The notes below the pieces were generated by a model. That model was not told where the DNA came from and did no database searches. It saw only the letters and a list, made by a program, of their open reading frames with translations. From Methanothrix sp. (GTDB lineage: Archaea; Halobacteriota; Methanosarcinia; Methanotrichales; Methanotrichaceae): a stretch of 64,000 nucleotides of DNA. The stretch is from NCBI RefSeq assembly GCF_016706325.1, contig NZ_JADJJX010000003.1, positions 1 through 64,000 of the forward strand, written 5' to 3'. The first letter of the stretch is position 1; each line of letters starts with the position of its first letter. Both the position numbers and the translations under genes were made by a program. This document shows, in pieces, positions 19,756 through 28,822 of the stretch.

Positions 19756-20697
19756 TTGGTCGACCTTTTCGGCAGGAAGAAGCTGGAAGAACGCATAAGC
19801 GAGCTGGAGGAGGCTTTAGCCGCACAGGCGAAGGAGACGGATGAGCTGCGGCGCACACTGGAGAAGAGGGAAGAGAGGATCAAAAGGCTTGCCAGTGCCA
19901 ATCAGGAGGCAAACCTGGCTCTGAAGGCCATGGAACAGAGGGCAGCACTGAAATCTGTCCCGTCCGGTGATATAGAGAGGAAGGAACTGATAACAAGGCC
20001 TTCTGGAGCCTGGAAGCCGGGAAAGAGGGAGTTTGATATCCTCATTGAGAGGCTCAAAGCAGTTCGCTCCCCTCGGGAAGATCTGCTGGTGGCTGCCTTT
20101 ACTGATTCCGTGCCCGAGGATGCTGCCCTTCCGCCGCAGATACGGGAATCGGCGATGGCAGTCAAATCCAGACGGGGCAGAATAATCATCTACTCCCCCC
20201 AGCTCTTCGCCCTGCAGCTAATTCCACCCTTTCCCATCAAGGAGAGGGCATCCTGGGAGGGAGGCGCCTTTCAGCTTGGACTCATTGAGGAGATGCTCTA
20301 TACACCGGTGCTGGTTGTATCCGTCCATGCCGGCAGCAGCCTCCTGGGGATGGCCCTGGGCGCAGGAGCCTTTGAGATAAAGGAGCTGGTGGAAAGCCAG
20401 GTGAAAGAGAAGCACTCCAAGGGGGGGTGGAGCCAGAAGAGGTTCGAGAGGCTGCGCGAGGAGGACATCAAAAATCATATCGATGCTGTTGTTGACGGTC
20501 TGGCCCGAATGGAGGCCAGTTACGGGGGGATAGCCAATTATGCTGTTCTGGGCGGAGAGGAGAGCCTGGTCAGGCAGATCAAGAGCTCCATCCACCTGCC
20601 CTTGGTGGAGAGAAAGCTGGAGAAGCATGATGAGAAGGATATCGATTCCCTTCTGGAAGAGGTCTATGGATTCTTATGCTACCGGATTGAGATATAG
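19756..20697 (+). CDS. Archaeal Vms1-like peptidyl-tRNA release factor (VLRF1 domain)
   Basis: A 313-residue protein. Start TTG at 19756 follows a GGTGAG. The first 60 residues form a charged coiled coil (KKLEERISELEEALAA). The rest matches the Vms1/ANKZF1-type release factor fold, related to eRF1. The signature is KGGWSQKRFERLREE with GGWSQ at residues 223-227; Gln227 sits where the catalytic Gln of Vms1 (GxSQ) and of the eRF1 GGQ loop lies. Vms1 proteins cleave peptidyl-tRNA on stalled ribosomes. Here it lies 130 bases after a tRNA gene and upstream of a repeat protein. Confidence 0.8.
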   Translation: MVDLFGRKKLEERISELEEALAAQAKETDELRRTLEKREERIKRLASANQEANLALKAMEQRAALKSVPSGDIERKELITRPSGAWKPGKREFDILIERLKAVRSPREDLLVAAFTDSVPEDAALPPQIRESAMAVKSRRGRIIIYSPQLFALQLIPPFPIKERASWEGGAFQLGLIEEMLYTPVLVVSVHAGSSLLGMALGAGAFEIKELVESQVKEKHSKGGWSQKRFERLREEDIKNHIDAVVDGLARMEASYGGIANYAVLGGEESLVRQIKSSIHLPLVERKLEKHDEKDIDSLLEEVYGFLCYRIEI

Positions 20698-20711
20698 GCA
20701 GTAAGGGATAA

Positions 20712-20780
20712 GAGTGCATTGATGGAAGAAAAAGTGCAGTTGATGGAAGAAAAAGTGCAGTTGATGGAAAAAGTGCATTG
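20712..20780. repeat. 21 bp tandem repeat upstream of the LRV-repeat gene
   Basis: Three copies of a 21-base unit containing AAAGTGCAGTTGATGGAAG, the first and last slightly altered, end 3 bases before the next start codon at 20784. Because 21 is a multiple of three and each unit contains ATGGA, the array could alter start choice. Confidence 0.85.
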
Positions 20781-20783
20781 ACA

Positions 20784-21629
20784 ATGATATCTGAGAAGGC
20801 TGTGGACAGAAAGGAGGCAACTGAAGATCCAGAAGAGCTTGCCCGCTCCTGGGACTGGCATGTGAGACGAAAGCTGGCCTGGAATCCGGATACCCCGGAG
20901 GATATCCTGAGCTCTCTCGCCCGGGATGCAGTGCAATGGGTGAGAGAGGCAGTGGCCGGCAATGCCCGCACCCCGATCTCGACCCTGGCCCGGCTGGCCG
21001 AGGACAGCTCGGGGTTTGTGAGAGCGGCTGTGGCCCTGAACTGCAATGCCACAAGCGAGATGCTGGAGACTTTAGCCGGGGACGAGATGAGCGACTACGA
21101 CTGCACCCTGGGAAAGAACCGCTATCTGGTGAAGGAAGCAGTGGCAAAAAGCCCCAATATCAATTCCCAGACCCTGGAATTTCTCGCCCGGGACTCAGAT
21201 GAGCATGTCCGCGCCGCAGCCGCCAGCAATCCCCTGCTCACAATAGAGCTGATGAAAAAGATGGTCCGGGATGTGAGCTGGCTGGTGAGAAACAATATCG
21301 CCCGAAATCCATCCACTCCAGGGGAGCTCTTGGCCTATCTATCTGCTGACAGGATCATGGATGTCCGGGCTACGACAGCACAGAACCCCCGCACCCCGGC
21401 AGAGGCGCTGGACGCTTTAGCCAGGGATAGGAGCTGGGAGATAAGAGAGGCCGCAGCCCGCAATCCCAGGCTTGATGGAAGGATCCTGGATGGGCTGGCA
21501 GGCCATTGGTCCTGGGTGGTGAGGGAGGCGGTGGCAAAAAATCCCAATACGCCCTCAGAGACTCTGAAGAGGCTGGCCGCGGATCCCGATCAGAGCGTGC
21601 AGAAGGCGGCCCGGGCTCGAGCAAGGTGA
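20784..21629 (+). CDS. Leucine-rich-variant (LRV/HEAT-like) repeat protein
   Basis: A protein of about 281 residues built almost entirely of 23-24-residue repeats of the type 'P.TP.E.L..LA.D....VR.AVA.N'. Examples are NPDTPEDILSSLARD, NARTPISTLARLAED and NPNTPSETLKRLAADP. About nine copies are visible. LRV solenoids are protein-binding scaffolds, some linked to nitrogenase or iron-sulfur genes; no partner is evident here. Start ATG at 20784; a TTG two codons earlier is also open. It may be co-transcribed with the release factor gene ahead of it. Confidence 0.8.
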   Translation: MISEKAVDRKEATEDPEELARSWDWHVRRKLAWNPDTPEDILSSLARDAVQWVREAVAGNARTPISTLARLAEDSSGFVRAAVALNCNATSEMLETLAGDEMSDYDCTLGKNRYLVKEAVAKSPNINSQTLEFLARDSDEHVRAAAASNPLLTIELMKKMVRDVSWLVRNNIARNPSTPGELLAYLSADRIMDVRATTAQNPRTPAEALDALARDRSWEIREAAARNPRLDGRILDGLAGHWSWVVREAVAKNPNTPSETLKRLAADPDQSVQKAARARAR

Positions 21630-21802
21630 TCGTTTGCGGCTCTTCGGCATTTTCTGCAGATAGCCTGTGGTCACAATCTCTCATCCGTCTCTGTGCCCCT
21701 GCCTCTCTGTAGTGAAACCGGGATATTTAGGCCTCGCCACAATGGAATGAAAGCATAACGGAAAATCCTCTGCACACATCCTCACATAGCGTTGAGCCTC
21801 AG
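21630..21802. other. Spacer between convergent genes
   Basis: Nothing recognisable apart from the two 3' ends. Confidence 0.4.
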
Positions 21803-22864
21803 TCAAATCCTCTCATACAGCGTCGTCCTCTGCACCGCCTTCCGTCCGCAGCTCTCGATCAGCTCCTCCATCTCCTGCGCCGATATGCCCGGCTGCTCCT
21901 GAGAATTGCGGGCGATCTTCTCGTCCATGAGGGTTCCTCCCAGGTCGTTTGCCCCCCACATGATGGCCGCCCTTGCCGCCTCCCGCCCCAGCTTGGTCCA
22001 GCTCGCCTGGATATTGCTGATGGCGGGATAAAGGGCCACCCTGGCCAGGGCATGCATCTTCAGCCGGTCGAGCAGGTCCGCTCCCCGGACGGCCTTCCCC
22101 AGGGGATTGTTCTCCGGGATGAAGGGGAGGAGGACCATCTCTGTGAAGCCTCCGGTCTGCTCTTGAATCCCCTTCAGGATCTTCAGGTGCTCCAGCCGGT
22201 CTTCCATCCTCTCCACATGGCCGAAGAGGATGGTGGAGGTGGAGGGGATCTTGAGGTGATGAGCAGTGGTGATGATCTCCTTCCACTCTTCGGTCTTCAG
22301 CTTCTCCGGGCAGATCACCTGGCGGATGGAGTCGACCAGGATCTCCGCCGCTGTGCCGGGCATGGACCCAAGGCCGCTTCTCTTCAGCTCCTTAAGACAG
22401 TCTTCCACCGCCAGGTCGGAGTTGCGGGACATATGCAGCACCTCCATGGGGGAGTAGGCATGAAGATGCAGCCGGGGATGGCTGCGGTGGATGGTCTCCA
22501 GGATGCTGCAGTAGTCCTCCAGGAGCATTCCGGGCGCAAGTCCTCCCTGCAGACAGATCTCTGTCGCCCCCCGCTCCTCCGCCTCATCCGCCCGGCTGAG
22601 TATCTCCTGGTCTGAGAGGCGGAATTTTTTGCTGTGTTTAAAGGAGCAGAACCTGCAGCTTCCAATGCACTGGTTGGTGAAGTTGATGTTTCGATTTATC
22701 ACAAAAGAGACCTCATCCTTGCCGCTCTTCTGGCGCAGCAGATTGGCCAGGCGGTGCAGCTTCACCGGCTCTGACCATAGACCCTTCAGCAGGTCATGAT
22801 CATTGCCGGTGCTATCTGGAGAGGGGCATATCCCTTCCATCTCCAAGAGATCTGAGGCAATCAA
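21803..22864 (-). CDS. cofH: FO synthase subunit 2 (radical SAM)
   Basis: A 353-residue radical SAM enzyme. With CofG it builds the deazaflavin FO of coenzyme F420; CofH joins tyrosine-derived p-hydroxybenzyl to the ribityl-uracil precursor. The cluster motif is NFTNQCIGSCRFCSFKH with Cys66, Cys70 and Cys73. Further family features are GATEICLQGGLAP, LHLHAYSPMEVLHMSR, GSMPGTAAEILVD, STSTILFGHVE and MWGANDLGGTLMDE. The related enzymes MqnC/MqnE share the fold, but in an F420-dependent methanogen CofH is the natural reading. cofG is not adjacent in this window. Confidence 0.88.
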   Translation of the reverse strand: MIASDLLEMEGICPSPDSTGNDHDLLKGLWSEPVKLHRLANLLRQKSGKDEVSFVINRNINFTNQCIGSCRFCSFKHSKKFRLSDQEILSRADEAEERGATEICLQGGLAPGMLLEDYCSILETIHRSHPRLHLHAYSPMEVLHMSRNSDLAVEDCLKELKRSGLGSMPGTAAEILVDSIRQVICPEKLKTEEWKEIITTAHHLKIPSTSTILFGHVERMEDRLEHLKILKGIQEQTGGFTEMVLLPFIPENNPLGKAVRGADLLDRLKMHALARVALYPAISNIQASWTKLGREAARAAIMWGANDLGGTLMDEKIARNSQEQPGISAQEMEELIESCGRKAVQRTTLYERI

Positions 22865-22972
22865 AGATTCTCACACTTCCTAAGGGCAATATTTGCAGAG
22901 AACTGCAGGGCGATCTATATGGAATTGTCGCCTATCGAGCAGCATCTGGATGTAGCACACCGCTGGCCCAAT

Positions 22973-23461
22973 TCAGCGAAGAGATCGATTCTCCCTGTGC
23001 TCTGCGCTCGCCAATCTCCGCTCTTTTGGAATCTGACTTGCCAGCACTCCGCGCGAGTACAGACCACATCCAAGCACCTCTCCTCCATAAAACACCACCA
23101 CATAACCAGACTTTGCATCCGATTCAACTGCCAGGGTCCTGCCCTCCATGAAGGCCCTGGCATCAGTTGAATCCAGGTGGATGATGTTCTTTGTGGCATA
23201 CTGGCCGAAGAGCTGCAGGGCGCTGGTGGTGGGCTTCCACGGCCGATCCTTCAGGTTCATAATGCGCATTCCAATTGCCTCGTAGCTCAGCCTTGGGAGG
23301 ATGGACTTGTTGGCCGCCCAGACGCTATTTGCCTTCCTGAAGAAGACATATCCAGAGAAGGCTGACGGGGAAATGCCAAACCGCTCGCCCCAAAGGTCTG
23401 CCACGAAGGAGCAGTCCAAAGGCTCAAAGATGTTCCTGCTTCTTGACGAGTCTGGCGACAT
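22973..23461 (-). CDS. PUA-domain partner of the m5C RNA methyltransferase
   Basis: A 162-residue protein with a region resembling the Fmu/RsmF-associated and PUA domains: FGISPSAFSGYVFFRKANSVWAAN, then IGMRIMNLKD and, at the C-terminus, SGYVVVFYGGEVLGCGLYSRGVLAS, a PUA-like barrel. Such domains follow or fuse to NOL1/NOP2/Sun methyltransferases and help bind RNA. The start at 23461 lies inside the end of the upstream methyltransferase (38-base overlap), so the two are probably translated together and act as a split enzyme. Confidence 0.7.
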   Translation of the reverse strand: MSPDSSRSRNIFEPLDCSFVADLWGERFGISPSAFSGYVFFRKANSVWAANKSILPRLSYEAIGMRIMNLKDRPWKPTTSALQLFGQYATKNIIHLDSTDARAFMEGRTLAVESDAKSGYVVVFYGGEVLGCGLYSRGVLASQIPKERRLASAEHRENRSLR

Positions 23462-24329
23462 AGAATCCTCCTGTATCGTTTAGATGAGGGTAATAACGGG
23501 CCGTCTTGCACAGCTCACGGTTCAGGTCTTTGCCGCTCCACCCGGTTATCCCCGGACAGGCGGCTAAACCTGGAATCGATATCCTCTCCAGCCGGGCCAG
23601 GTCGAGGACTTTTTCGATCACCAGCTCGTTCTCCTCTGGAGCATAGGTGCAGGTGGAGTAAACCACTATCCCTCCGGGCTTGACCAGACGGATGGCACTC
23701 CTGAGCAGGTCGACCTGCAGCCTGTGCAGATCCATCGACCTCTTGCTGCTGCTCTTGCACAGCACTCCAGGCCCCCTCCTCTCCCGGCCCTCACAGGAGC
23801 AGGGAGCGTCCACCAGGACCCGGTCGAACTGGACGGGGCGGGAGGGGAACCTGCGCCCGTCATAGCGGGTGATGGCAACATTCATGACCCCCAAACGATC
23901 ACAGTTCGAACGCAGTGGAGCCACCCTTCCCAGAGATGGCTCATTGGCGATCACCCTTCCCTGGTTCTTCATCATCTGAGATATCTGGCAGGTCTTGCTG
24001 CCCGGAGAGGCGCAAAGGTCCAATATCAGCTCGCCGGGCTGGGGGTCGAGCAGCAGGGGCGGGAGCATTGATAGCTCCTCTTGGATATGGATGTAGCCTA
24101 AGAGGTTCTCGACAAGCTTTCCCGCGCCTTCCAGGTTCAGCTTCAGGCCCAGGGGATACCAGGCGAAGCTCTGATAATCAATCCCGGACTCGCAAAATCG
24201 GTCTAGCAGGGAGCGCTTATCGATCTTCAGGGTGTTGATCCGGCAGGTGCTGGGGAGAGCCTGGCTCTGCACCTCCCGGAAGCCCTCGAAGTCCGGTATC
24301 ATATCCCTGTACCTTTCCAGCCATTCCAT
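23424..24329 (-). CDS. NOL1/NOP2/Sun-family RNA cytosine-C5 methyltransferase
   Basis: About 301 residues from the ATG at 24329 (MEWLERYRDMIPDFEGF); an upstream ATG in the same frame is possible. It methylates cytosine-5 in rRNA or tRNA. SAM-binding motif ILDLCASPGSKTCQISQMM, motif IV DAPCSCEGRERRG with the catalytic-site Cys, and motif VI YSTCTYAPEENE with the second conserved Cys. The N-terminal segment PSTCRINTLKID is typical. All catalytic residues are present. It overlaps the PUA partner gene by 38 bases. Confidence 0.88.
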   Translation of the reverse strand: MEWLERYRDMIPDFEGFREVQSQALPSTCRINTLKIDKRSLLDRFCESGIDYQSFAWYPLGLKLNLEGAGKLVENLLGYIHIQEELSMLPPLLLDPQPGELILDLCASPGSKTCQISQMMKNQGRVIANEPSLGRVAPLRSNCDRLGVMNVAITRYDGRRFPSRPVQFDRVLVDAPCSCEGRERRGPGVLCKSSSKRSMDLHRLQVDLLRSAIRLVKPGGIVVYSTCTYAPEENELVIEKVLDLARLERISIPGLAACPGITGWSGKDLNRELCKTARYYPHLNDTGGFYVARLVKKQEHL

Positions 24330-24462
24330 ATTTTTTAAGGAATGCATTATAACAGAGAATACATTATAGCAGAAAAAGATTGGCCTAATTGAGCAAAAGA
24401 ATTTAATAGCGGGATGTCCAGGCCAAGACCAACGCAAAACAGTTTCCTTGTTTTCGCGAAGG

Positions 24463-24696
24463 ATGATGATGCAATTGGCAGGTTATGATAGAGATCGGTC
24501 CTCTATGAGCCCTCCTGCTCCAGTAGAGGTGGATGGAGAGTATGATGTCAAGATCGAGGACATAGCTCGCGAAGGCGACGGCATTGCCAGAGTGGAGGGA
24601 TTTGTGATCTTCGTGGCCGATACCAAAGTAGGCGACGCTGTCAAAATCCAGATCGACAAGGTGATGAGGCGTTTTGCCATAGGGCATAAGATTTAG
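24463..24696 (+). CDS. TRAM-domain RNA-binding protein
   Basis: A small protein of about 77 residues consisting of a single TRAM beta-barrel: VDGEYDVKIEDIAREGDGIA, ARVEGFVIFVADTKVGD, VKIQIDKVMRRFAIGH. Single-TRAM proteins are abundant in methanogenic archaea and act as RNA chaperones, some cold-responsive. The N-terminus is uncertain: ATG at 24463 or at 24505; the domain begins after the second. It is divergent from the methyltransferase gene, which also acts on RNA. Confidence 0.85.
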   Translation: MMMQLAGYDRDRSSMSPPAPVEVDGEYDVKIEDIAREGDGIARVEGFVIFVADTKVGDAVKIQIDKVMRRFAIGHKI

Positions 24697-24826
24697 ATGA
24701 AATATATATATAAATAAAAATTAAAATTAGTTGAGCAGGATCCCACATCTCGCACTGTTTGCTCTTTCAAATGAGGATATACAGCCTTGATAGGGCTTAA
24801 ATACGATCCGGGTTAATTGATAATAG

Positions 24827-25711
24827 ATGCTGATGGATCCGATTTTAGCTCAGACCGGCACAGATGTCTTCAACTCCCTGCTCAGCAATGCCTGGTTCAT
24901 AATATTCATACTGCTCTTTTTGGTTCCGATGCTGCAGAAAAACTATCTGCAGGCGGAAAGAAAGCGCGTCCTGGCCCGGCTGGGCAAATCCAGGGGCACC
25001 CAGGTTATAACCCTCATCCACCGCCAGGAGACGATCAGCTTCCTTGGCATTCCCCTTGCCCGGTATATCGATATCGAGGACAGCGAGAAGGTCCTGAGAG
25101 CCATCCGCCGGGCGCAGAAGGATGTGCCCATTGACATCATCCTTCATACCCCCGGGGGCCTGGCCCTGGCCGCCACCCAGATCGCCATGGCTCTGAAGTC
25201 CCACCCCGCCAGAAAAACGGTGATCGTGCCCCATTATGCCATGAGCGGGGGAACGCTGATCGCCTTTGCTGCCGATAAGATCGTCATGGACCCCCATGCC
25301 GCCCTCGGGCCGGTCGATCCTCAACTGGGCGATGCCCAGGGCAGCTACCCGGCCACATCCCTCCTGGCGGTGGCAGAGAAGAAGAAGATCGATGAGATGG
25401 ATGATAAGACTCTGGTCTACGTCGAGGAGGCGAGAAAGGCCCTGGCCCAGATGAGAGAGCTCCTGCAAAAGATTCTGGACGGTAAATTCAATGATGCCGC
25501 CAGCCGGGACAGGATTATAGAGGAGTTTGTCTCAGGAAAGTATACCCATGACCACCCCTTCATGGCGGAGGATGCCCGAGATCTGCTGGGGGAGTGCGTA
25601 GAGATCAATGTACCAGAGGAGGTCTACTCCCTGATGGAGCTGTATCGTATGGAGATGGGCAGGAGCCGACCAGGGGTGGAGTATGTGCCGCTGATGAGAG
25701 ACCGGCACTGA
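24827..25711 (+). CDS. Membrane-anchored ClpP-fold protease (SDH/SppA-like, PF01972)
   Basis: A 294-residue protein with one N-terminal membrane helix (SNAWFIIFILLFLVPML, about residues 20-36) and a cytoplasmic crotonase/ClpP-fold domain. The nucleophile is likely the Ser of YAMSGGTLIAFAADKIVMD. Preceding HTPGGLALAATQIA and following ALGPVDPQLG are hallmark segments of the serine dehydrogenase proteinase family. Its substrate in archaea is unknown; membrane-protein quality control is a reasonable inference. Start ATG at 24827 or 24833. A TATA-like CTTAAATAC lies at about 24797, so the transcript may be nearly leaderless. Confidence 0.85.
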   Translation: MLMDPILAQTGTDVFNSLLSNAWFIIFILLFLVPMLQKNYLQAERKRVLARLGKSRGTQVITLIHRQETISFLGIPLARYIDIEDSEKVLRAIRRAQKDVPIDIILHTPGGLALAATQIAMALKSHPARKTVIVPHYAMSGGTLIAFAADKIVMDPHAALGPVDPQLGDAQGSYPATSLLAVAEKKKIDEMDDKTLVYVEEARKALAQMRELLQKILDGKFNDAASRDRIIEEFVSGKYTHDHPFMAEDARDLLGECVEINVPEEVYSLMELYRMEMGRSRPGVEYVPLMRDRH

Positions 25712-25751
25712 AAATGAGCGGCGATGGGCATAGATGGCCCATCATTTTTCT

Positions 25752-25836
25752 GATAATCCTCCAGTTCCTGGCGGCCCTCCAGCCCCTGATGCTCCTCCAG
25801 TCCCTGATAGTCCTCCGGTTCCCGATGGCCCTCAAG
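25752..25836. repeat. 18 bp degenerate tandem repeat (CCTCCAGTYCCTGATRGT)
   Basis: About four degenerate copies lie between the protease gene and the oppositely oriented flavin-fold gene, touching the latter's stop codon. Confidence 0.7.
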
Positions 25837-26236
25837 CTATCTGCTTTCCTGCAGCCGGCCCCCACATGGCATTATAGATCTCAGTGATCTTGACCATGAC
25901 ACAGGCCTTGGCCGGTAGCTTGTTGTTGACCCCGTGCACCCAGGCCCTCATGGCATCAAAGTCCGCCCCATCCTTGCAGACGGTGACATTGCCCTTGATC
26001 TGGAAGGACTTCTTGCTCTCGCTATTATAGCAGAGGATGGATATCTTGGGGTTCTCCTCCAGGTTCTGCGCTGTCTTGTAGAAGAAATTGTCCGCGATCA
26101 TCAGTGTCTCATCATCTATGATCTTGAGCAGCCCTACAAATACTACATTCGGGATCCCCGACCTGCTGGCAGTGGCAATGGGCACGGGCTTTTGCTTCTC
26201 CAGGGTTTCTTTTACATCGGCTGGCATTTTCACCAT
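25832..26236 (-). CDS. Pyridoxamine-5'-phosphate-oxidase-like FMN-binding protein
   Basis: A 134-residue split-barrel flavoprotein. Family features are PVPIATASRSGIPNVVFVG at the start, TLMIADNFFYKTAQNLEENP in the middle, ISILCYNSESKKSFQIKG, and a C-terminal VMVKITEIYNAMWG. Members reduce or bind flavin and, in methanogens, often F420 or other cofactors. Residues that would decide FMN versus F420 cannot be judged here. Function is therefore general (oxidoreductase or cofactor binding). Confidence 0.8.
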   Translation of the reverse strand: MVKMPADVKETLEKQKPVPIATASRSGIPNVVFVGLLKIIDDETLMIADNFFYKTAQNLEENPKISILCYNSESKKSFQIKGNVTVCKDGADFDAMRAWVHGVNNKLPAKACVMVKITEIYNAMWGPAAGKQIA

Positions 26237-26386
26237 GATAATTCACCTTGATGCTAATAGATGTCTGCATTAAATAAATACCTGAGCGTCAAGTGCACAT
26301 CGGCCCGGCCTCAATCACATCTATCCGGCCTCATCAACTCCCGCAGGAGATCGCATCCGCTCAGCCTCATTTATTCCCGTAATGGG

Positions 26387-27787
26387 TCACTGCCGCAGGT
26401 CCCGGCAGGCACGGAGGAAGTGGGCTGGAAAGCCACGATATGATGCACTGTGAATATGAGAGTAGCTGGCCAGCAGATTTCCCGTTTGAATGCCATCCCA
26501 GCCATTGGTGATCCCCGTGCCCCTCTCCAGCCGGATGGCATACTGCACATCTGCCCCCTGGTCGATCTGCATCTCTGAATGGTGAAACTCATGGCCCATG
26601 ATATACTCGCCCTCCTCCCCCAGGATCGAGTCTCTCGCCAGATGGCCGTGCACATAACTGACTATTCGCTTGCTTCCTCTTTTTGCCCTTCCAGGAATCA
26701 GGCCCGCCATCTGATTAGACTCGCCATCCCACTCGATCTCCTCACTCAGGTACAGCATCCCCCCGCACTCCCCAAAGATGGGAATATCCCTTTGGTGCGC
26801 CCTCTGCAATGAATGCAGGAAGCTTTTGTTCTCGGAGAGCTCGCGAGCATAGATCTCTGGATAGCCTCCACCGATGTAGATCCCATCCACATCGGGCAGA
26901 GAGCGGTCATGCACCGGGCTGAAGGGAACGACCCTTGCTCCTGCCAGCTCCATCAGCTCCAGGTTGTCCCGGTAATAGAAGTTGAAGGCCTCATCCTGGG
27001 CCACTCCTATGGAAAGGCCCTGTCCGGAATCGTTTTTCAGGTAGAGCTCCGGCTCGATCTCGGGAAGGGGCTCAGCCTCTCGAGCTATCTCCTGTATTCT
27101 ATCCAGGGCCAGCCCCTCCTCTACAATCTGCCTGATCCTGTCCACCCTCTCCTTGAAGCCCTCATGGCGGGTCTTCCCCTCCAGCACCGGCACCAACCCC
27201 ATATGGCGCATGGCCAGGTACATCTCCTCATTGCGCCGGATGGTGCCCACCACCTCCACCTTTGCATAGCGCTCGATCTCTTTTATCGCCTTATCAGCAT
27301 GCCTGGCCGAGCCCACCTTGTTCAGTATCACCCCCCGGAGATTGACGGCAGGATCGTAGTCCATGTACCCCTTCACCAGAGCAGCACAACTGCGGGTTAT
27401 GCTGCGTGCATCCACCACAAGGATGACCGGCATTTGCAGCATCTTGGCGATCTGGGCGGTCGAGCCCAGATCCCCATCATATCCCTCATAAAGCCCCCGC
27501 ACTCCCTCGATCACAGCCACATCTGCCCCCTGAGCAGCATGGGCATAGATCTCGCGGACGGCAGCCTCCTTCATCAGATAGCCATCCAGGTTGCGGCAGC
27601 TTCTGCCGGTGATCCAGGTATGATAGCTGGGATCGATGTAGTCCATGGCCACCTTGAATGGCTGAACCTCCAGACCCCTGCCTCGCAGGGCAGAGAGAAG
27701 CCCCGCCACTATGGTCGTCTTGCCGCTGGAGCTTCTATCCCCTGCCAAGAGGATGCGCGGACAGTCTGCCCTCATTTCCATCCTCAC
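26387..27787 (-). CDS. cfbB: Ni-sirohydrochlorin a,c-diamide synthase
   Basis: A 466-residue CbiA-type amidotransferase. Amidates two acetate side chains of Ni-sirohydrochlorin with glutamine and ATP in coenzyme F430 biosynthesis. The N-terminal ATP-binding domain has DRSSSGKTTIVAGLLSAL (P-loop), VAMDYIDPSYHTWITG and VIEGVRGLYEGYDG. The C-terminal class I glutaminase has FGECGGMLYLSEEI with the nucleophile Cys, and GHEFHHSEM. Adjacent to cfbC, 22 bases upstream on the same strand, which favours CfbB over the cobalamin enzyme CbiA. Confidence 0.9.
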   Translation of the reverse strand: MRMEMRADCPRILLAGDRSSSGKTTIVAGLLSALRGRGLEVQPFKVAMDYIDPSYHTWITGRSCRNLDGYLMKEAAVREIYAHAAQGADVAVIEGVRGLYEGYDGDLGSTAQIAKMLQMPVILVVDARSITRSCAALVKGYMDYDPAVNLRGVILNKVGSARHADKAIKEIERYAKVEVVGTIRRNEEMYLAMRHMGLVPVLEGKTRHEGFKERVDRIRQIVEEGLALDRIQEIAREAEPLPEIEPELYLKNDSGQGLSIGVAQDEAFNFYYRDNLELMELAGARVVPFSPVHDRSLPDVDGIYIGGGYPEIYARELSENKSFLHSLQRAHQRDIPIFGECGGMLYLSEEIEWDGESNQMAGLIPGRAKRGSKRIVSYVHGHLARDSILGEEGEYIMGHEFHHSEMQIDQGADVQYAIRLERGTGITNGWDGIQTGNLLASYSHIHSASYRGFPAHFLRACRDLRQ

Positions 27788-27809
27788 CGAAAGCCCCTCT
27801 CCTTCCCCC

Positions 27810-28625
27810 TCACTCCTCTGACCCCAGATCTCTAGATAGCTCCATCAGCCTCTCATCGCTTAGCGGCTCTGGGATCTTGGCCTCTCCCCCGGACATGATC
27901 TCCCTTGCCAGGGCCCGGTAGACATCAGCCATCCTCGATTCGGGCGCTCCCTCGATCACAGTCACTGCCCTCCTCTCGCACTGCTGCACTATTGGATCCT
28001 TGGGAATGAAGGCCACCATCCGGCTGTTCAATTCGCGGGCGAACTGAGCCACTATCTCTCCCTCCCTCTCCCCCGTCGACTCGCGGGAGTTGCAGATCAC
28101 TCCGGCCAGAGGGGTGTTCAATCTTCTGAGGCCTTTACTGATATTGTTCCCAGCATATAGGGGCATGTACTCGCCAGAGGTTATGATATAGGCCTGGCTC
28201 ACCAGCCCTTTCCTGATGGGAGCAGAGAATCCCCCGCAGACGATGTCCCCTGGCACATCATAGAGCACCAGGTCCACCTGCTCCATCGCTTTTGATACCT
28301 TGCGCAGAAAATCGATGGCAACGATTATGCCCCGTCCTGCGCATCCCACGCCTGGCTCGGGGCCTCCTACCTCAATGCACTTGACCCCCTTGTAGCCTTC
28401 ATGGAGCACATCCTCCTCTTTGATCTCCCCTCCTTTGAGGATGAGGTCCATCATCGTGGGGATTCTCCTGCCCACGAGGGTGATGCTCGAATCGCTCTTC
28501 GGATCACAGCCCACAATCAGGACTTTGTGGCCTTCCTCGGCACAGGCGGCGGCGATGTTCGAGGCCGTGCACGACTTGCCGATACCGCCTTTGCCATATA
28601 TCGCAACGTGTTTAATAGATGACAT
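27810..28625 (-). CDS. cfbC: NifH-like reductase of F430 biosynthesis
   Basis: A 271-residue NifH-family ATPase. With CfbD it reduces and cyclises Ni-sirohydrochlorin a,c-diamide, the hallmark step of F430 formation. Walker A YGKGGIGKSCT (residues 10-20). The two Cys that hold the intersubunit 4Fe-4S cluster are Cys95 in PGVGCAGRGI and Cys130 in DVPGDIVCGGFS. No nifD/K lies near and cfbB follows directly, so a nitrogenase role is unlikely. Confidence 0.9.
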   Translation of the reverse strand: MSSIKHVAIYGKGGIGKSCTASNIAAACAEEGHKVLIVGCDPKSDSSITLVGRRIPTMMDLILKGGEIKEEDVLHEGYKGVKCIEVGGPEPGVGCAGRGIIVAIDFLRKVSKAMEQVDLVLYDVPGDIVCGGFSAPIRKGLVSQAYIITSGEYMPLYAGNNISKGLRRLNTPLAGVICNSRESTGEREGEIVAQFARELNSRMVAFIPKDPIVQQCERRAVTVIEGAPESRMADVYRALAREIMSGGEAKIPEPLSDERLMELSRDLGSEE

Positions 28626-28682
28626 CTAACTCCGCTACACTCATGGTCTGCCCTAGGATATACAGCTTATCCAGGTATCCAA

Positions 28683-28770
28683 GCATAGCCTGTCATGGTA
28701 CAGTCGATCAAGGTATAGTCTATCGTGGGATATTCTATCATAGCATAACCTATCATAGCATACCCAGCTC
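28683..28770. repeat. Degenerate 15-17 bp repeat upstream of the S-layer gene
   Basis: Diverged units around CTATCATAGCATAACC repeat about five times in the spacer between the divergent cfbC and S-layer genes, where both promoters should lie. Confidence 0.65.
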
Positions 28771-28822
28771 ATCTGGGCATTATTCGAGTATGCATATCCA
28801 TCATGGATCAATAAAGAGGTGA

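Noticed and set aside
27810..28625. Nitrogenase reductase (nifH)
   Set aside because: No nifD or nifK nearby and cfbB adjoins; the NifH-like protein of F430 synthesis is the better reading.
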